In this document: positions 26,238 to 34,889 of the stretch, in pieces
How the letters are laid out: each line of letters opens with the position of its first letter
How positions within the stretch are numbered: position 1 is the first letter of the stretch
Assembly: GCA_017446095.1 (NCBI GenBank)
Contig: JAFSRN010000013.1
Coordinates: 1-64,000, forward strand
DNA length: 64,000 nucleotides
Direction of reading: 5' to 3'
From: Eubacterium sp.
GTDB taxonomy: Bacteria; Bacillota; Clostridia; Oscillospirales; Acutalibacteraceae
Program-made: the position numbers and the translations under genes
Notes under the pieces: generated by a model
The model's database searches: none
The model's input: the letters and a program-made list of their open reading frames with translations, nothing else
Told to the model about the DNA's origin: nothing

Positions 26238-27199
26238 TAAAAATTCACCTTGTGTTCCGTATTGCCCAAACCGTGGTTGTAGAGTTTTCTGTTATCAAGC
26301 GCCCACTGGCGGTCGGTAAAACTGCCTGCCTCAACCTTGTCCGTTGCGGTGTTTACCTCGTAAATCGTTGCGTCAAGGTCGTCGAGCATGGACAGCACGA
26401 TTGCCTCAAGAAACATCGGTCGTACCGCCGAGCCGAACTCGGGTATGCCGTGGTGCGATATTATCATATGCTCAAGCAGGGTGACTTCCTCGCCCTCGAT
26501 GCCGAGCTTTTTAGCCGTTTCGTCAACAATCATTGCGCCCTTTACAAGGTGACCGATAAGCTCGCCCTCCTTGGTGTAGCCCTTTGCAAGACCGGTTTTG
26601 CTTTCCTCAAGTTCCCACGTTTTTGCAACGTCGTGCAGAATTGCGCCTGACAGCAGCAGTTCGCGGTTGATTGCGGGGTAGATTTTGCACATTTCCTCCG
26701 CCATGCGCACAATGCTCATTGTGTGGTACATAAGTCCGCCGAGCATTGCGTGGTGCAGCTTGAGCGCTGCAGGGAATGTGACCATAAGGTCCTTTTTATC
26801 ATTCACGATTTCAAGCACGATGCGGCGCAGGTTGTCGTTTGTAAAAGCGTTAACCTTCTGCAGCATCATATCAAACAGCATTTCGCCGCCGACGTCGGAC
26901 GACGGCACAAGGTCTGCAAGGTTGTAGTTATCGTTGTCGTTAACAGGGCGAATCTGCGAAACGCGAAACTGCTCTTTTTTTTGATATTCTTCAACAGTGC
27001 CGCGAATTTTAACCACCATTTCCTGCTCAAAAACACCGCTTGCGCCGTTGTAATCCCACAGTTTTGCGGACATTTCGCCGTCCTTGTCGCCTATAATCAG
27101 ATCAAGGTAGGTGCTGCCGTTTTTAGTTTTCTTTTCCTCGCATTTGCGCAGCACAACAAAGCCGTCGCACATACCGTTGGGAAGTTGTGTAAAGTTCAT
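26237..27199 (-). CDS. YhaM-family 3'-5' exoribonuclease (OB + HD domain)
   Basis: A 320-residue protein with an N-terminal OB fold (FVVLRKCEEKKTKNGSTYLD, GEMSAKLWD) and a C-terminal HD domain. Metal ligands are seen in LSGAILHDVAK and LEHMIISHHGIPEFG, with NTATDKVEAGSFTDR near the end. This architecture is that of YhaM, a 3'-5' exonuclease. The ATG at 27199 follows GGAGG; upstream in-frame codons lack such a signal. It heads the yhaM-prmA unit with its own promoter. Confidence 0.85.
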   Translation of the reverse strand: MNFTQLPNGMCDGFVVLRKCEEKKTKNGSTYLDLIIGDKDGEMSAKLWDYNGASGVFEQEMVVKIRGTVEEYQKKEQFRVSQIRPVNDNDNYNLADLVPSSDVGGEMLFDMMLQKVNAFTNDNLRRIVLEIVNDKKDLMVTFPAALKLHHAMLGGLMYHTMSIVRMAEEMCKIYPAINRELLLSGAILHDVAKTWELEESKTGLAKGYTKEGELIGHLVKGAMIVDETAKKLGIEGEEVTLLEHMIISHHGIPEFGSAVRPMFLEAIVLSMLDDLDATIYEVNTATDKVEAGSFTDRQWALDNRKLYNHGLGNTEHKVNF

Positions 27200-27229
27200 A
27201 AGCCGCCTCCAAAAAACATTCTTGCGAAT

Positions 27230-27258
27230 ATTATAATAGATTCGGCGCACACTTTCAA
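27230..27258 (-). promoter_or_regulatory. Promoter of yhaM-prmA
   Basis: TTGAAA and TATAAT separated by 17 bases on the minus strand, 31 bases upstream of the start. Confidence 0.7.
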
Positions 27259-27290
27259 GGAAATTTAATTAATATTATTAAACTCACTTC

Positions 27291-27319
27291 TTGACTTTGC
27301 ACAGTTTAATTGCTATATT
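27291..27319 (+). promoter_or_regulatory. Promoter of the PASTA pseudokinase gene
   Basis: TTGACT and TATATT separated by 17 bases with an extended TG one base before the -10. Confidence 0.75.
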
Positions 27320-27354
27320 ATATAAAGATAATACTAACTTGGAGTGTTATGACT

Positions 27355-28998
27355 ATGAGAGATATTGACAATCTTTGTTTAAATTGTTTTAAAGAACTTA
27401 CGGAGGGCGCAGTCTGTGCGGAATGCGGCTATGATAACGACACGCCCGACGATACAATGTACCTTGCACGCAAGACTGTACTTGCGGACAAATATATTAT
27501 CGGCGCAGTAATCTCGCACGAGAGTGACGCTGTAACATACGCAGGCTACGATATGCAGCTTGACAAGGCGATTACCGTAAGGGAATTTTACCCGAGGGGA
27601 CTTGCAAACAGGCTTGAGGGCTCAAACGATATTCACTACCGCCAGAAGTTTACCGACGCTTGCCAGAGGTACAGGCAGTCCTTCTGCAAGCTGTGGACGA
27701 CTATGGCAAAAATGCATAGCCTTTCCGCCGCTGTGCCTGTTTACGATATGGTAGAGGCGAACAACACCGTTTATGCGATTATTGAGCATATGGAATGTAT
27801 TCCGCTGCACGACTACCTGCTGCGTAACGAAAATAATAATATCCCGTGGGACAATGCACGACTTATGTTTATGCCCGTGCTCACAACGCTTGAGGCGCTG
27901 CACAACAACGGCATTGTTCACGGCTCAATCTCGCCGGACAGCCTTGTGCTGTGCCGCGACGGTAAAGTAAGGCTCACGCCGTTTTGTATTCAGGAGGCGT
28001 GCGACATCACAAGCGCGCTTGATTTTGCACCGCAGGAGGGTTATGCCGCGCTTGAGCAGTACGACAACAACCACAAAATAGGCGGCGTAACTGATATTTA
28101 CGCGTTCAGCGCCTGCATTTACCGTGCGCTTGTAGGCACAAATCCGCCAAGCGCAATCGCACGCGAGAATAACGATAAGATTATGATACCCAACTCGATT
28201 GCGGAAACTATTCCGATGCACGTCATCAAGGCAATCGGCGGCGGTATGCAGATTTATCCGGAAAAGAGAATCAAAAACATTTCCGACTTCAGGGAACGTC
28301 TTGACGCGGCGCCGTCAGTTCAGGCGCAGGCTGCGGTTTCCACCGACTACACCAAGCATCAGGAATACGATAAAAAGCAGAACACCAAGAGCAGAATTAT
28401 CATTATAATTCTTGTTATCCTGATTATGGCTGCAATCGGCGCAGGCATTTACGTTGTTCAGTTTACCGACCTTATCGCAAAGCCCACCACCACAAGCACA
28501 ACGGTTGAACTTAAGTCCTACGAGGTGCCTAACTTTGTTGGCACGGGCTATACAAAGAGCGATGTAGAGAATAACGGCGCATGGAACCAGCAGTTTACAA
28601 TCACGTTCCAGTACGACTACTCAACCGACGTTAAGGAAGGCGTTGTGTTCAAGCAGAGCATCGCAGCAGGCGAAAAGGTTGAATCAGGCACGGAAATTAT
28701 TCTTACCGTAAGCAAGGGCATACAGACTGTTGAAGTGCCGGACGTTAGCAACAAAACGCTTGAGGAAGCAACCAAGGAGCTTGAGGCGCTTGGCTTTAAG
28801 GTTTCCAGCGTGGAGATTTACAACGACGGCGGCCATTCGCCAAATACGATTAAGTCATCGTTCGGCAGCGCGCCTGCAGCAGGCGAGGTTGTAGCGGTAG
28901 GCGAGGAGATTATCCTGCAGGTTTACGGCGAGGTGCAGACAACGCAGGCAGCGACAACCGAAGCTTCAACCGCGGCAGCAAGCACATCTGCAAACTAA
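27355..28998 (+). CDS. Zinc-ribbon pseudokinase with transmembrane helix and two PASTA domains
   Basis: A 547-residue membrane protein. Residues about 6-27 form a zinc ribbon (CLNCF...CAECGY). Residues about 35-310 follow the Ser/Thr kinase fold, but every catalytic motif is lost. The glycine loop is ISHESDAVTYAG, the VAIK lysine position reads ITVREFYP, HRD is replaced in IVHGSISPDSLV, and DFG reads LTPFCIQ. One membrane helix (about 346-367) leads to two extracellular PASTA domains (VPNFVGTGYTKSDV... and VPDVSNKTLEEATKEL...), each ending in an ILTV/ILQV strand, and a Thr/Ala-rich tail. PASTA domains usually bind peptidoglycan or muropeptides. A wall-sensing scaffold is likely. The ATG at 27355 is preferred by spacing from GGAG at 27341, though 27349 is possible. 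Confidence 0.85.
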   Translation: MRDIDNLCLNCFKELTEGAVCAECGYDNDTPDDTMYLARKTVLADKYIIGAVISHESDAVTYAGYDMQLDKAITVREFYPRGLANRLEGSNDIHYRQKFTDACQRYRQSFCKLWTTMAKMHSLSAAVPVYDMVEANNTVYAIIEHMECIPLHDYLLRNENNNIPWDNARLMFMPVLTTLEALHNNGIVHGSISPDSLVLCRDGKVRLTPFCIQEACDITSALDFAPQEGYAALEQYDNNHKIGGVTDIYAFSACIYRALVGTNPPSAIARENNDKIMIPNSIAETIPMHVIKAIGGGMQIYPEKRIKNISDFRERLDAAPSVQAQAAVSTDYTKHQEYDKKQNTKSRIIIIILVILIMAAIGAGIYVVQFTDLIAKPTTTSTTVELKSYEVPNFVGTGYTKSDVENNGAWNQQFTITFQYDYSTDVKEGVVFKQSIAAGEKVESGTEIILTVSKGIQTVEVPDVSNKTLEEATKELEALGFKVSSVEIYNDGGHSPNTIKSSFGSAPAAGEVVAVGEEIILQVYGEVQTTQAATTEASTAAASTSAN

Positions 28999-29015
28999 AA
29001 ATTTACACAAAAAAT

Positions 29016-29048
29016 AACCGTTCAGTGTTGATTACTGAACGGTTTTTA
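29016..29048. terminator. Bidirectional terminator, pseudokinase gene / DUF6472 gene
   Basis: AACCGTTCAGT and ACTGAACGGTT flank a seven-base loop, with A and T runs on either side. It ends two bases before the convergent gene's stop. Confidence 0.85.
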
Positions 29049-29049
29049 T

Positions 29050-29232
29050 TTAGTTCTGTTTGCGCACAACGCCGTATTCGCCGAGGTCTTTAATGAAGTA
29101 GCGGCAGGGCTTACCCTTGCTCGTTTCCTCAAGAAAGCGCACGTACTCGTCCTCGTCAAGCGCAAGGTCGCAGTAGTATTCCTCGCTCTCCTCGTCAAAC
29201 GTGTTGTAGCGGCACTCGTCGCACAATGCCAT
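29050..29232 (-). CDS. Small Cys-containing protein, DUF6472-like
   Basis: A 60-residue protein with MALCDECRYNTFD, YYCDLALDEDE and PCRYF, ending in YGVVRKQN. The four cysteines suggest one zinc site. The pattern resembles the DUF6472 family found in Clostridia, whose role is unknown; this is a recollection of the family pattern, not a search result. The start at 29232 is one base from the preceding stop, with a weak ribosome binding site, so it is probably translated by coupling. A longer reading frame upstream would run into the preceding gene. Confidence 0.6.
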   Translation of the reverse strand: MALCDECRYNTFDEESEEYYCDLALDEDEYVRFLEETSKGKPCRYFIKDLGEYGVVRKQN

Positions 29233-29233
29233 A

Positions 29234-29647
29234 TCAGTTGAGCGGCGAGCTTTCGCCGTCGTCGTCGTTAACGTTGTTGTTAACGGAAACGCTGCTTTTG
29301 TCAAGCTTCATCATCGGGATAAGCAGCCCCGGCATACCTGCCATTGAGGTGAGTCCGTTAACCGCCTGGCGCAGGAAGGGGAACATCTGGTCAAACGAGC
29401 CTGTGTGGATATCGGGTTTCTGCTCGTCCTCGGTGTAGGAGAATTCAGCCACCATATTAATGCGGATTTCAAACGGGTTCATATCCGCGTCGGTGATTCT
29501 GAAATCGAGTATGCCGATGCACCTGTTTTCCGCGTCAACGTAGTTAACGTTGTACTTAACCTGATTCTGCAGCTTGAGCTGTGTGCCGTTCGGCACCTTG
29601 TTTTCAAACTGAATGGAGTCGATTTTGTAGCCTTTAAGTTCAATCAT
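29234..29647 (-). CDS. SecB-like fold protein
   Basis: A 137-residue protein with four predicted beta strands (LKGYKIDSIQFEN, YNVNYVDAEN, GILDFRITDAD, IRINMVAEFSY) and a C-terminal helix region FPFLRQAVNGLTSMAGMPG. This matches SecB-type chaperone folds and the SecB-like proteins of Firmicutes. Binding of an unfolded partner is possible but not shown. The C-terminus is polar (NNNVNDDDGESSPLN). It lies between a GH28 gene (five bases upstream) and the DUF6472-like gene, all minus strand. Confidence 0.6.
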   Translation of the reverse strand: MIELKGYKIDSIQFENKVPNGTQLKLQNQVKYNVNYVDAENRCIGILDFRITDADMNPFEIRINMVAEFSYTEDEQKPDIHTGSFDQMFPFLRQAVNGLTSMAGMPGLLIPMMKLDKSSVSVNNNVNDDDGESSPLN

Positions 29648-29652
29648 TTTTG

Positions 29653-31029
29653 TTACCTCACTAATCTTACGTTATCAAGTTTAATATCGTCAATGTCCTC
29701 CGCGGCGCCTTTGCCTTCAAAACGCAGCAGCTCAAGATTTTCCACATTCGCGGCGTCAATCGCGTGCTTGTAGCTGCCGCACAGGTTGCCCCAAGAGGTC
29801 TTTGTTTTCATAATAGTAACGTCCTTTGCGTATCTTATGAAGAAGGCGGAATTGTCTATTTTTTCAACGCCCCAGTCAAGGCACGGGCGCAGGTCGTAGA
29901 GTCCGCACTCCCACTTTGACGTTTTTGTAAGGCAGACGTTGCAGTTTTCAAACGTGACGTCCTCAATTATATTGTCCGCGTTGCCGTGTATCAGCACGCC
30001 GTTTTCGCCCTTGGCGGTGACGTTGAAAAAGCGGATATTCTTAATATGACCGCTCTTCGTGTTTTCGTCACGGTTGAAGGTCGTTATAACAATCGGCTCC
30101 GCCGTGCCCCACCAGTCGGGGCAGAAGCGGCGCGTTTCGATAATAATATTTGAGTAGGACACATTCTCAACATTGCCGCCGTCGCGAATCTGAATGGAAA
30201 GTCCGCGGTTTGTGCGGCTGATAACGCAGTTTGAAACGATAACATTTCTGAAATCGCCCACGCCCTCGGTGCCGATTTTGATTGCAGCCGAGGTGGAAAC
30301 AAGCGTGCAGCCGTCGATAATTACATTTTCCGTTGCGCCGTATTCGCTGTTGCCCTTGGAGGTTTTGAGGCAGATGCAGTCGTCTGCGCAGGTGATGTGG
30401 CAGCCGAGTATGCGCACATTGGTGCAATGGTCGGGGTCAATGCCGTCGGAATTTGCGACGTCAAGGTCGTTGAGTATGCGGATTTTGCTGATGAGCACAT
30501 CGTCGCAGCCCGCGGGGTGCAGCGTCCAGAACGGCGCGTCAACCACCGTGAAGTCCTTGAAGGTGATGTGGTCGCTCTTTTCGATATAAATCGCAGTCGG
30601 GCGCGGATAGAATTCGCCCGTAACGTAGTACCTGTCCTTGCGCTGAACAAAGGCGTGACCGTTTGCGTCAATTGTGCCTTCGCCGCTGATTGTGCAGCAG
30701 TCAGCTTCAAAACCGTAGATAAAAACGAAGCTCGGTTTGCCCGTAACAGGGTTGCCGATAAGCGCCGTTTTGGGGTCGTTAATCAGCTTGTTTGGGCGGA
30801 TGTAGCCGTCAATGTTTGAGGTCGCCTTAAGCGTTGCGCCCTTTTGAATGTGCAAGTCGACGTTTTTCCTAAGACGTATGGAATCGCTGTAAAACGTCTT
30901 GCCGCTTTGCAGCACAACCTGACCGCCGCCGTTTTTTGCGCAGTCGTCAATAGCGTGCTGGATTGCAAAAGCGTCGTTAGTTCTGCCGTCGCCTTTTGCG
31001 CCGTATTGCATTACGTTATATTCTTTCAT
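29653..31029 (-). CDS. Glycoside hydrolase family 28 protein (polygalacturonase-like)
   Basis: A 458-residue right-handed beta-helix protein. The N-terminal VMQYGAKGDGRTNDAFAIQHA is the start typical of GH28. Catalytic acids are expected in ANSDGIDPDHC and CADDCICLKT; the downstream His-containing loop is replaced by SAAIKIGTEG. The substrate-binding R-x-K region is RGLSIQIRDGG. There is no signal peptide, so it is probably cytoplasmic and acts on imported oligosaccharides, perhaps pectin-derived. A promoter is at 31058-31086. Confidence 0.87.
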   Translation of the reverse strand: MKEYNVMQYGAKGDGRTNDAFAIQHAIDDCAKNGGGQVVLQSGKTFYSDSIRLRKNVDLHIQKGATLKATSNIDGYIRPNKLINDPKTALIGNPVTGKPSFVFIYGFEADCCTISGEGTIDANGHAFVQRKDRYYVTGEFYPRPTAIYIEKSDHITFKDFTVVDAPFWTLHPAGCDDVLISKIRILNDLDVANSDGIDPDHCTNVRILGCHITCADDCICLKTSKGNSEYGATENVIIDGCTLVSTSAAIKIGTEGVGDFRNVIVSNCVISRTNRGLSIQIRDGGNVENVSYSNIIIETRRFCPDWWGTAEPIVITTFNRDENTKSGHIKNIRFFNVTAKGENGVLIHGNADNIIEDVTFENCNVCLTKTSKWECGLYDLRPCLDWGVEKIDNSAFFIRYAKDVTIMKTKTSWGNLCGSYKHAIDAANVENLELLRFEGKGAAEDIDDIKLDNVRLVR

Positions 31030-31057
31030 CGCGTCACCCCCGTGAAATACTAATACT

Positions 31058-31086
31058 AATATAACATATAAATTCGCTATTTACAA
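31058..31086 (-). promoter_or_regulatory. Promoter of the GH28 gene
   Basis: TTGTAA and TATATT separated by 17 bases on the minus strand with an extended TG. Confidence 0.55.
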
Positions 31087-31128
31087 TAACAATTAATTGA
31101 TGTATTATTTGTAGGGATGTGATAGGTT

Positions 31129-31899
31129 TTGAAATCGGATATAAAAAGAATTGAACTGCTTGACGAGCTGCGCGGATTTGCAATCCTTGCGATGGTCGTG
31201 CATCATACTTTTTACGACATAGGCTTTGTGCTCGGGCTCGACTGGGGCTATGCGATGTTTGATAAACTGTGTGTGCTGCAGCCGTTTTTCTGGTCGATAT
31301 TCATAATAATCTCCGGCATATGCTCGCGGCTGTCAAGGAACACGCTGAAGCGCGGATTTATCGTGCTCGGCGCAGGGCTTGCGGTAACGCTTGTAACCGC
31401 CGTGATTATGCCTAAAATGGGCATTGAGGGGGCGGAGATATACTTTGGCATACTCTCGTGCCTCGGCTCGTGTATGATAATAACGGGGCTTCTGATGCCG
31501 CTGATTGAAAAAACGGATCCGCGAATCGGTATGGCGGTTTGCGCGCTGCTGTTTGCGGTGGGCTACGGCATTTCCGCAGGGACATTATTTTTCGGTCTTG
31601 TAAAACTGCCGCAGCAGTGGTATACTACCAATCTGCTGATGCCTTTGGGCATATTTTCAAGCACGTTTGAGAGTGCGGATTACTTTGCGCTGATACCTTG
31701 GCTGTTTATGTTTTTGTTCGGCGCGTTCCTCGGCAAGTACGCAAAGGACGGAAAATTCCCCGGATGGACATACAAAAAGCACGCAAAGCCGCTGGCGTTT
31801 GTGGGCAGGAACAGCCTTTGGTTCTACCTCGCGCACCAGCCTGCAATATACGCAGTGTTGTATATTGTGATGTGGATTATAGTGATAATTTACAAATAG
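31129..31899 (+). CDS. DUF1624 (HGSNAT-like) membrane acyltransferase
   Basis: A 256-residue protein with about seven membrane helices. The opening KRIELLDELRGFAILAMVVHH with its conserved Arg-Gly and His pair is the mark of heparan-alpha-glucosaminide N-acetyltransferase-like proteins (DUF1624). The C-terminal NSLWFYLAHQPAIY holds another family His. These move acyl groups across membranes onto sugars. The start is TTG at 31129; a GGGATGTGATAGG region precedes it. It is followed 14 bases later by the hemolysin III gene. Confidence 0.82.
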   Translation: MKSDIKRIELLDELRGFAILAMVVHHTFYDIGFVLGLDWGYAMFDKLCVLQPFFWSIFIIISGICSRLSRNTLKRGFIVLGAGLAVTLVTAVIMPKMGIEGAEIYFGILSCLGSCMIITGLLMPLIEKTDPRIGMAVCALLFAVGYGISAGTLFFGLVKLPQQWYTTNLLMPLGIFSSTFESADYFALIPWLFMFLFGAFLGKYAKDGKFPGWTYKKHAKPLAFVGRNSLWFYLAHQPAIYAVLYIVMWIIVIIYK

Positions 31900-31913
31900 T
31901 ATAGGAAACGGAC

Positions 31914-32615
31914 ATGAAAAGAACAAAACTTGACGACAGACAGCTTCCCGACTACACGCGCGGGGAGGAGATAATGAATATGGTCACGCACATTGTGGGC
32001 GCGAGCTTCGGCGTGGTTGCACTTGTGCTTTGCGTGGTGTTTGCGGCAATCAAGCACAACGTGTGGGGAATAGTCGGCAGCGCGATTTACGGCGTGATGA
32101 TGATTTACCTTTACACAATTTCAAGCGTGTACCACGGACTGATTTCCGAAAAACCGAAAAAAGTGCTGCAGGTGCTCGACCACTGCTCGATTTTTGCAAT
32201 GATTTTCGGCTCGTATGTGCCGGTGCTGTTTACGGGTGTAAGGGAACAGAACACCGCGATTTTTATAATTGTATCGGTGCTTGTGCTTGCAGGCTGCGCG
32301 GTGTGCATAGTGTTTACCGCGATTGACTGGCAGCGGTACGCCTATGTTTCAATGACAGGGTACTTTGCAATCGGCTGGGCGGCAATACTTGTGTTTTATC
32401 CGCTGTACAAGGCGTACGGCATAGAGATGCCGCTGTGGCTGCTCGGTGGCGGACTTGCGTACACGCTGGGCATAATCTTTTTTGCAAAGGGCACAAAGGT
32501 ACGCTACTGCCACTCGGTGTTCCATTTGTTTATATTGCTCGGCAGCGCACTGCATTTTGTGGCGATATTTAAGTTTTGTATACTCGAAGCGTATACGCCG
32601 ATTTATTTTAAGTAA
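31914..32615 (+). CDS. Hemolysin III / PAQR family membrane protein
   Basis: A 233-residue seven-helix protein. It has EEIMNMVTHIVGASFG, SSVYHGL with the first conserved His, DHCSIFAMIFGSYVPV, and the final FHLFILLGSALHFVAIF, which together are the metal-binding His signature of the PAQR/YqfA family (probable ceramidase-like hydrolases). It is co-directional with the preceding acyltransferase and probably co-transcribed. Confidence 0.9.
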   Translation: MKRTKLDDRQLPDYTRGEEIMNMVTHIVGASFGVVALVLCVVFAAIKHNVWGIVGSAIYGVMMIYLYTISSVYHGLISEKPKKVLQVLDHCSIFAMIFGSYVPVLFTGVREQNTAIFIIVSVLVLAGCAVCIVFTAIDWQRYAYVSMTGYFAIGWAAILVFYPLYKAYGIEMPLWLLGGGLAYTLGIIFFAKGTKVRYCHSVFHLFILLGSALHFVAIFKFCILEAYTPIYFK

Positions 32616-32625
32616 GCAGCTTTCG

Positions 32626-32722
32626 GTGTTCAGTGTTCAGTGTTCAGTTTTCAGTTTTCAGTTATATGGTGAGCTTTGCTCACACTCATAAAAAACGGGC
32701 GGGTTGGGAAACCCGCCCCTAC
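32626..32722. repeat. Mosaic element: tandem words, short hairpin and GGGCGGGTT module
   Basis: Tandem words (GTTCAGTGTTCAG, TTTTCAGTTTTCAG) are followed by the hairpin GTGAGCTTTGCTCAC and the module GGGCGGGTT, GGGA, AACCCGCCCCTAC. This is the same order as at 3424-3603, with different cores. Confidence 0.8.
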
Positions 32723-32725
32723 TAA

Positions 32726-34672
32726 TCAGAAGCAATCTATTACGTTTGAGTCTTTGCGGACAAAGGCAATGAACTCGTCGATTTCAGCCGTTACGTTGTG
32801 CCATCCGGCAGCGTACGGCTTTTTGTTTTTTGTAAGAATCCACTCGCCCTCGGGCAGGTAAACTCGTTTTTCGGTCTGCCCCTCGTTCACAATCGGGGCA
32901 AAGATTATATCGTCGCCGAAGATGTACTGCTCGCCGAGCGAGTAGCAAACCTCGTCGTCGGGGTAGTCAAAGAACATCGGGCGCATAACGGGGATTCCCG
33001 TTTTTGCTGCCTTTGCCATTTCCTTTTCAATGTACGGGCGAAGGCGCTCGCGCAGTAAAATGAGGTCTTTTAGTATGCCGTAGTTGCGCTCGCCGAAGCC
33101 CCAGATTTCGTTCGGGTCGCCGGACGGTTCTTTAACGTCGCGCTTCTTTTCGCCGTGGCGGTATCTGTTGCCGTGCACGCGCATAACGGGGCAGAAAACG
33201 CCGTACTGGAACCAGCGCACAATCAGCTCGCGGAACATATCGCTCTGCGTGTCGCCGTCGTAGAAGCCGCCGATGTCGGTGTTCCACCACGGTACGCCGC
33301 ACATCGACATATTAAGCCCTGCCTTTACCTGCTGCGACAGGCTCTCAAACGTGGAGATTACGTCGCCGCTCCACACAAGCGCGCCGTATTTCTGGCTGCC
33401 GAGGTACGCGCAGCGTGTGAGTGTAACGGGCTCGTCGTCGCTGATTTTTTTAAATCCCTCGTACGCCATCTGCGTGTAGTAGTAGGGGAAAATCAGCCCC
33501 ACCTCGTCGCCCCTGCCTGCGTGCAGCAGCAGGTTGTCAAAGTGCTCGGGGTGGATTTCCGGCTCGGCTTCGTCAAACCACAAGCCGTCAACGCCCTGTT
33601 CGAGATAATTCTCTTTTAGTTTGGCGAAAACGAACTCGCGCGTTTTGGGGTTGGTGGCGTCGATTTCCGCCTGCCAGCCGTAAAACGGGAACACTCTGTC
33701 CGAGCCCTTTGCGGTGCGGATAAGCATATTGTTATCGCGCATATGCCAATAGTTTTCCGACTTTTCGTTTATCGTAGGCCACACGGACACAACGAGCTTT
33801 GTGCCCATTTCGTGCAGCTCTTTTGTCATTGCAGGCACGTCGTGCCAGTACTGCGGGTCAAACTTGTAGTCGCCCTGTTCCGTCCAGTGGAAGTAGTCGC
33901 AGATAATAACGGAAAGCGGTATGCCCTCGTCGCGGTAGCGCCTTGCAACCTCGAGCAAATCCTCCTGCGTTTCGTAGCGAAGGCGGCTCTGCCAGAAGCC
34001 CGTTGCCCAGTGCGGCATAACAGGAGCGTGACCTGTGAGGTCTGCAAGCGTGCCGCTTACCTCGGCAGGGTTGCCGGCGATAACAACGTAGTCGATTTTA
34101 TGCGTTGCGCCCACACTCCAGCGCGTGCGGTTGTTTGACAGCTCAACGCTGCCGATTGCAGGATTGTTCCACAAAAAGCCGTAGCCGCGCGACGAATACA
34201 CAAACGGAATTGTGCATTTTGTGTTGAGGTGGCGCAAATCAAACGAGCAGCCCTTTAGGTCAAACATACCCGACGGCTCGTGACCGAGTCCGTAAAAATG
34301 CTCGCCCTCGTTTGCCTTGAACGTCACGCGCGCCGACCATCTGCTGCCGTTTGTTTCGTAGTGGCGGTAGCCGTCGTTAAAAGTCATCTCGGGCTGTTCC
34401 TCAAGCACAGGTTTGCCGTTGCTGTAAACGGTGACCTTGCCGTTTTGCTCAAGCTGAATTTTTACCTTGCCCACGGTCATAAAAACGCAGTAGCCCTTAT
34501 CCTCAATCACGCAGTCTGCGTCCTGCGGCATAAGGGTATAGTTTTCGCTGTCGGGCTTGCAGTCGCAAAACGCTTCAAAGCGCACAGCGTTTTCGTGGCA
34601 GGGGGTGATTCGCACCAATTCGCCTGCGCGGGAAAACAAAATTTCTTTGCCGTTTATTTCGGTATTCCTCAT
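32726..34672 (-). CDS. Glycoside hydrolase family 31 protein
   Basis: A 648-residue alpha-glycosidase. The N-terminal half is the beta-sandwich (FKANEGEHFYGLGHE), then the barrel with RYRDEGIPLSVIICDYFHW, the nucleophile region GLWFDEAEPE (Asp), and the acid/base region ALVWSGDVISTFESL. VPWWNTDIGGFYDGD completes the site. There is no signal peptide, so it is intracellular. It may be an alpha-xylosidase or alpha-glucosidase; the F/W pattern resembles YicI-type xylosidases, but this cannot be decided from sequence alone. It is divergent from the MFS transporter gene and may share its substrate. Confidence 0.9.
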   Translation of the reverse strand: MRNTEINGKEILFSRAGELVRITPCHENAVRFEAFCDCKPDSENYTLMPQDADCVIEDKGYCVFMTVGKVKIQLEQNGKVTVYSNGKPVLEEQPEMTFNDGYRHYETNGSRWSARVTFKANEGEHFYGLGHEPSGMFDLKGCSFDLRHLNTKCTIPFVYSSRGYGFLWNNPAIGSVELSNNRTRWSVGATHKIDYVVIAGNPAEVSGTLADLTGHAPVMPHWATGFWQSRLRYETQEDLLEVARRYRDEGIPLSVIICDYFHWTEQGDYKFDPQYWHDVPAMTKELHEMGTKLVVSVWPTINEKSENYWHMRDNNMLIRTAKGSDRVFPFYGWQAEIDATNPKTREFVFAKLKENYLEQGVDGLWFDEAEPEIHPEHFDNLLLHAGRGDEVGLIFPYYYTQMAYEGFKKISDDEPVTLTRCAYLGSQKYGALVWSGDVISTFESLSQQVKAGLNMSMCGVPWWNTDIGGFYDGDTQSDMFRELIVRWFQYGVFCPVMRVHGNRYRHGEKKRDVKEPSGDPNEIWGFGERNYGILKDLILLRERLRPYIEKEMAKAAKTGIPVMRPMFFDYPDDEVCYSLGEQYIFGDDIIFAPIVNEGQTEKRVYLPEGEWILTKNKKPYAAGWHNVTAEIDEFIAFVRKDSNVIDCF

Positions 34673-34846
34673 ATTCTTGTCCTCAAAATCATATTTTCAA
34701 CTATATGATACAGTATTCAGCCGTGCTTTTCCACCGAATATGCACGTTTTTTATGCATTATATGTAGAAAAATAGGCGCTGTTTTTATTAAATTACTAAA
34801 ATTTCTATAAAATGATAAAAAAATTCGTGCATTTTAACTAATTATC

Positions 34847-34855
34847 TGTTATAAT
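34847..34855 (+). promoter_or_regulatory. Extended -10 promoter of the MFS-LRR gene pair
   Basis: TGTTATAAT is an extended -10 box 34 bases before the start codon; no good -35 is seen at 17 bases. The 216-base divergent gap is otherwise AT-rich and holds no gene. Confidence 0.5.
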
Positions 34856-34889
34856 GTTTTTGTTATTAATAAGAAAGGAAAGTGGAGTT

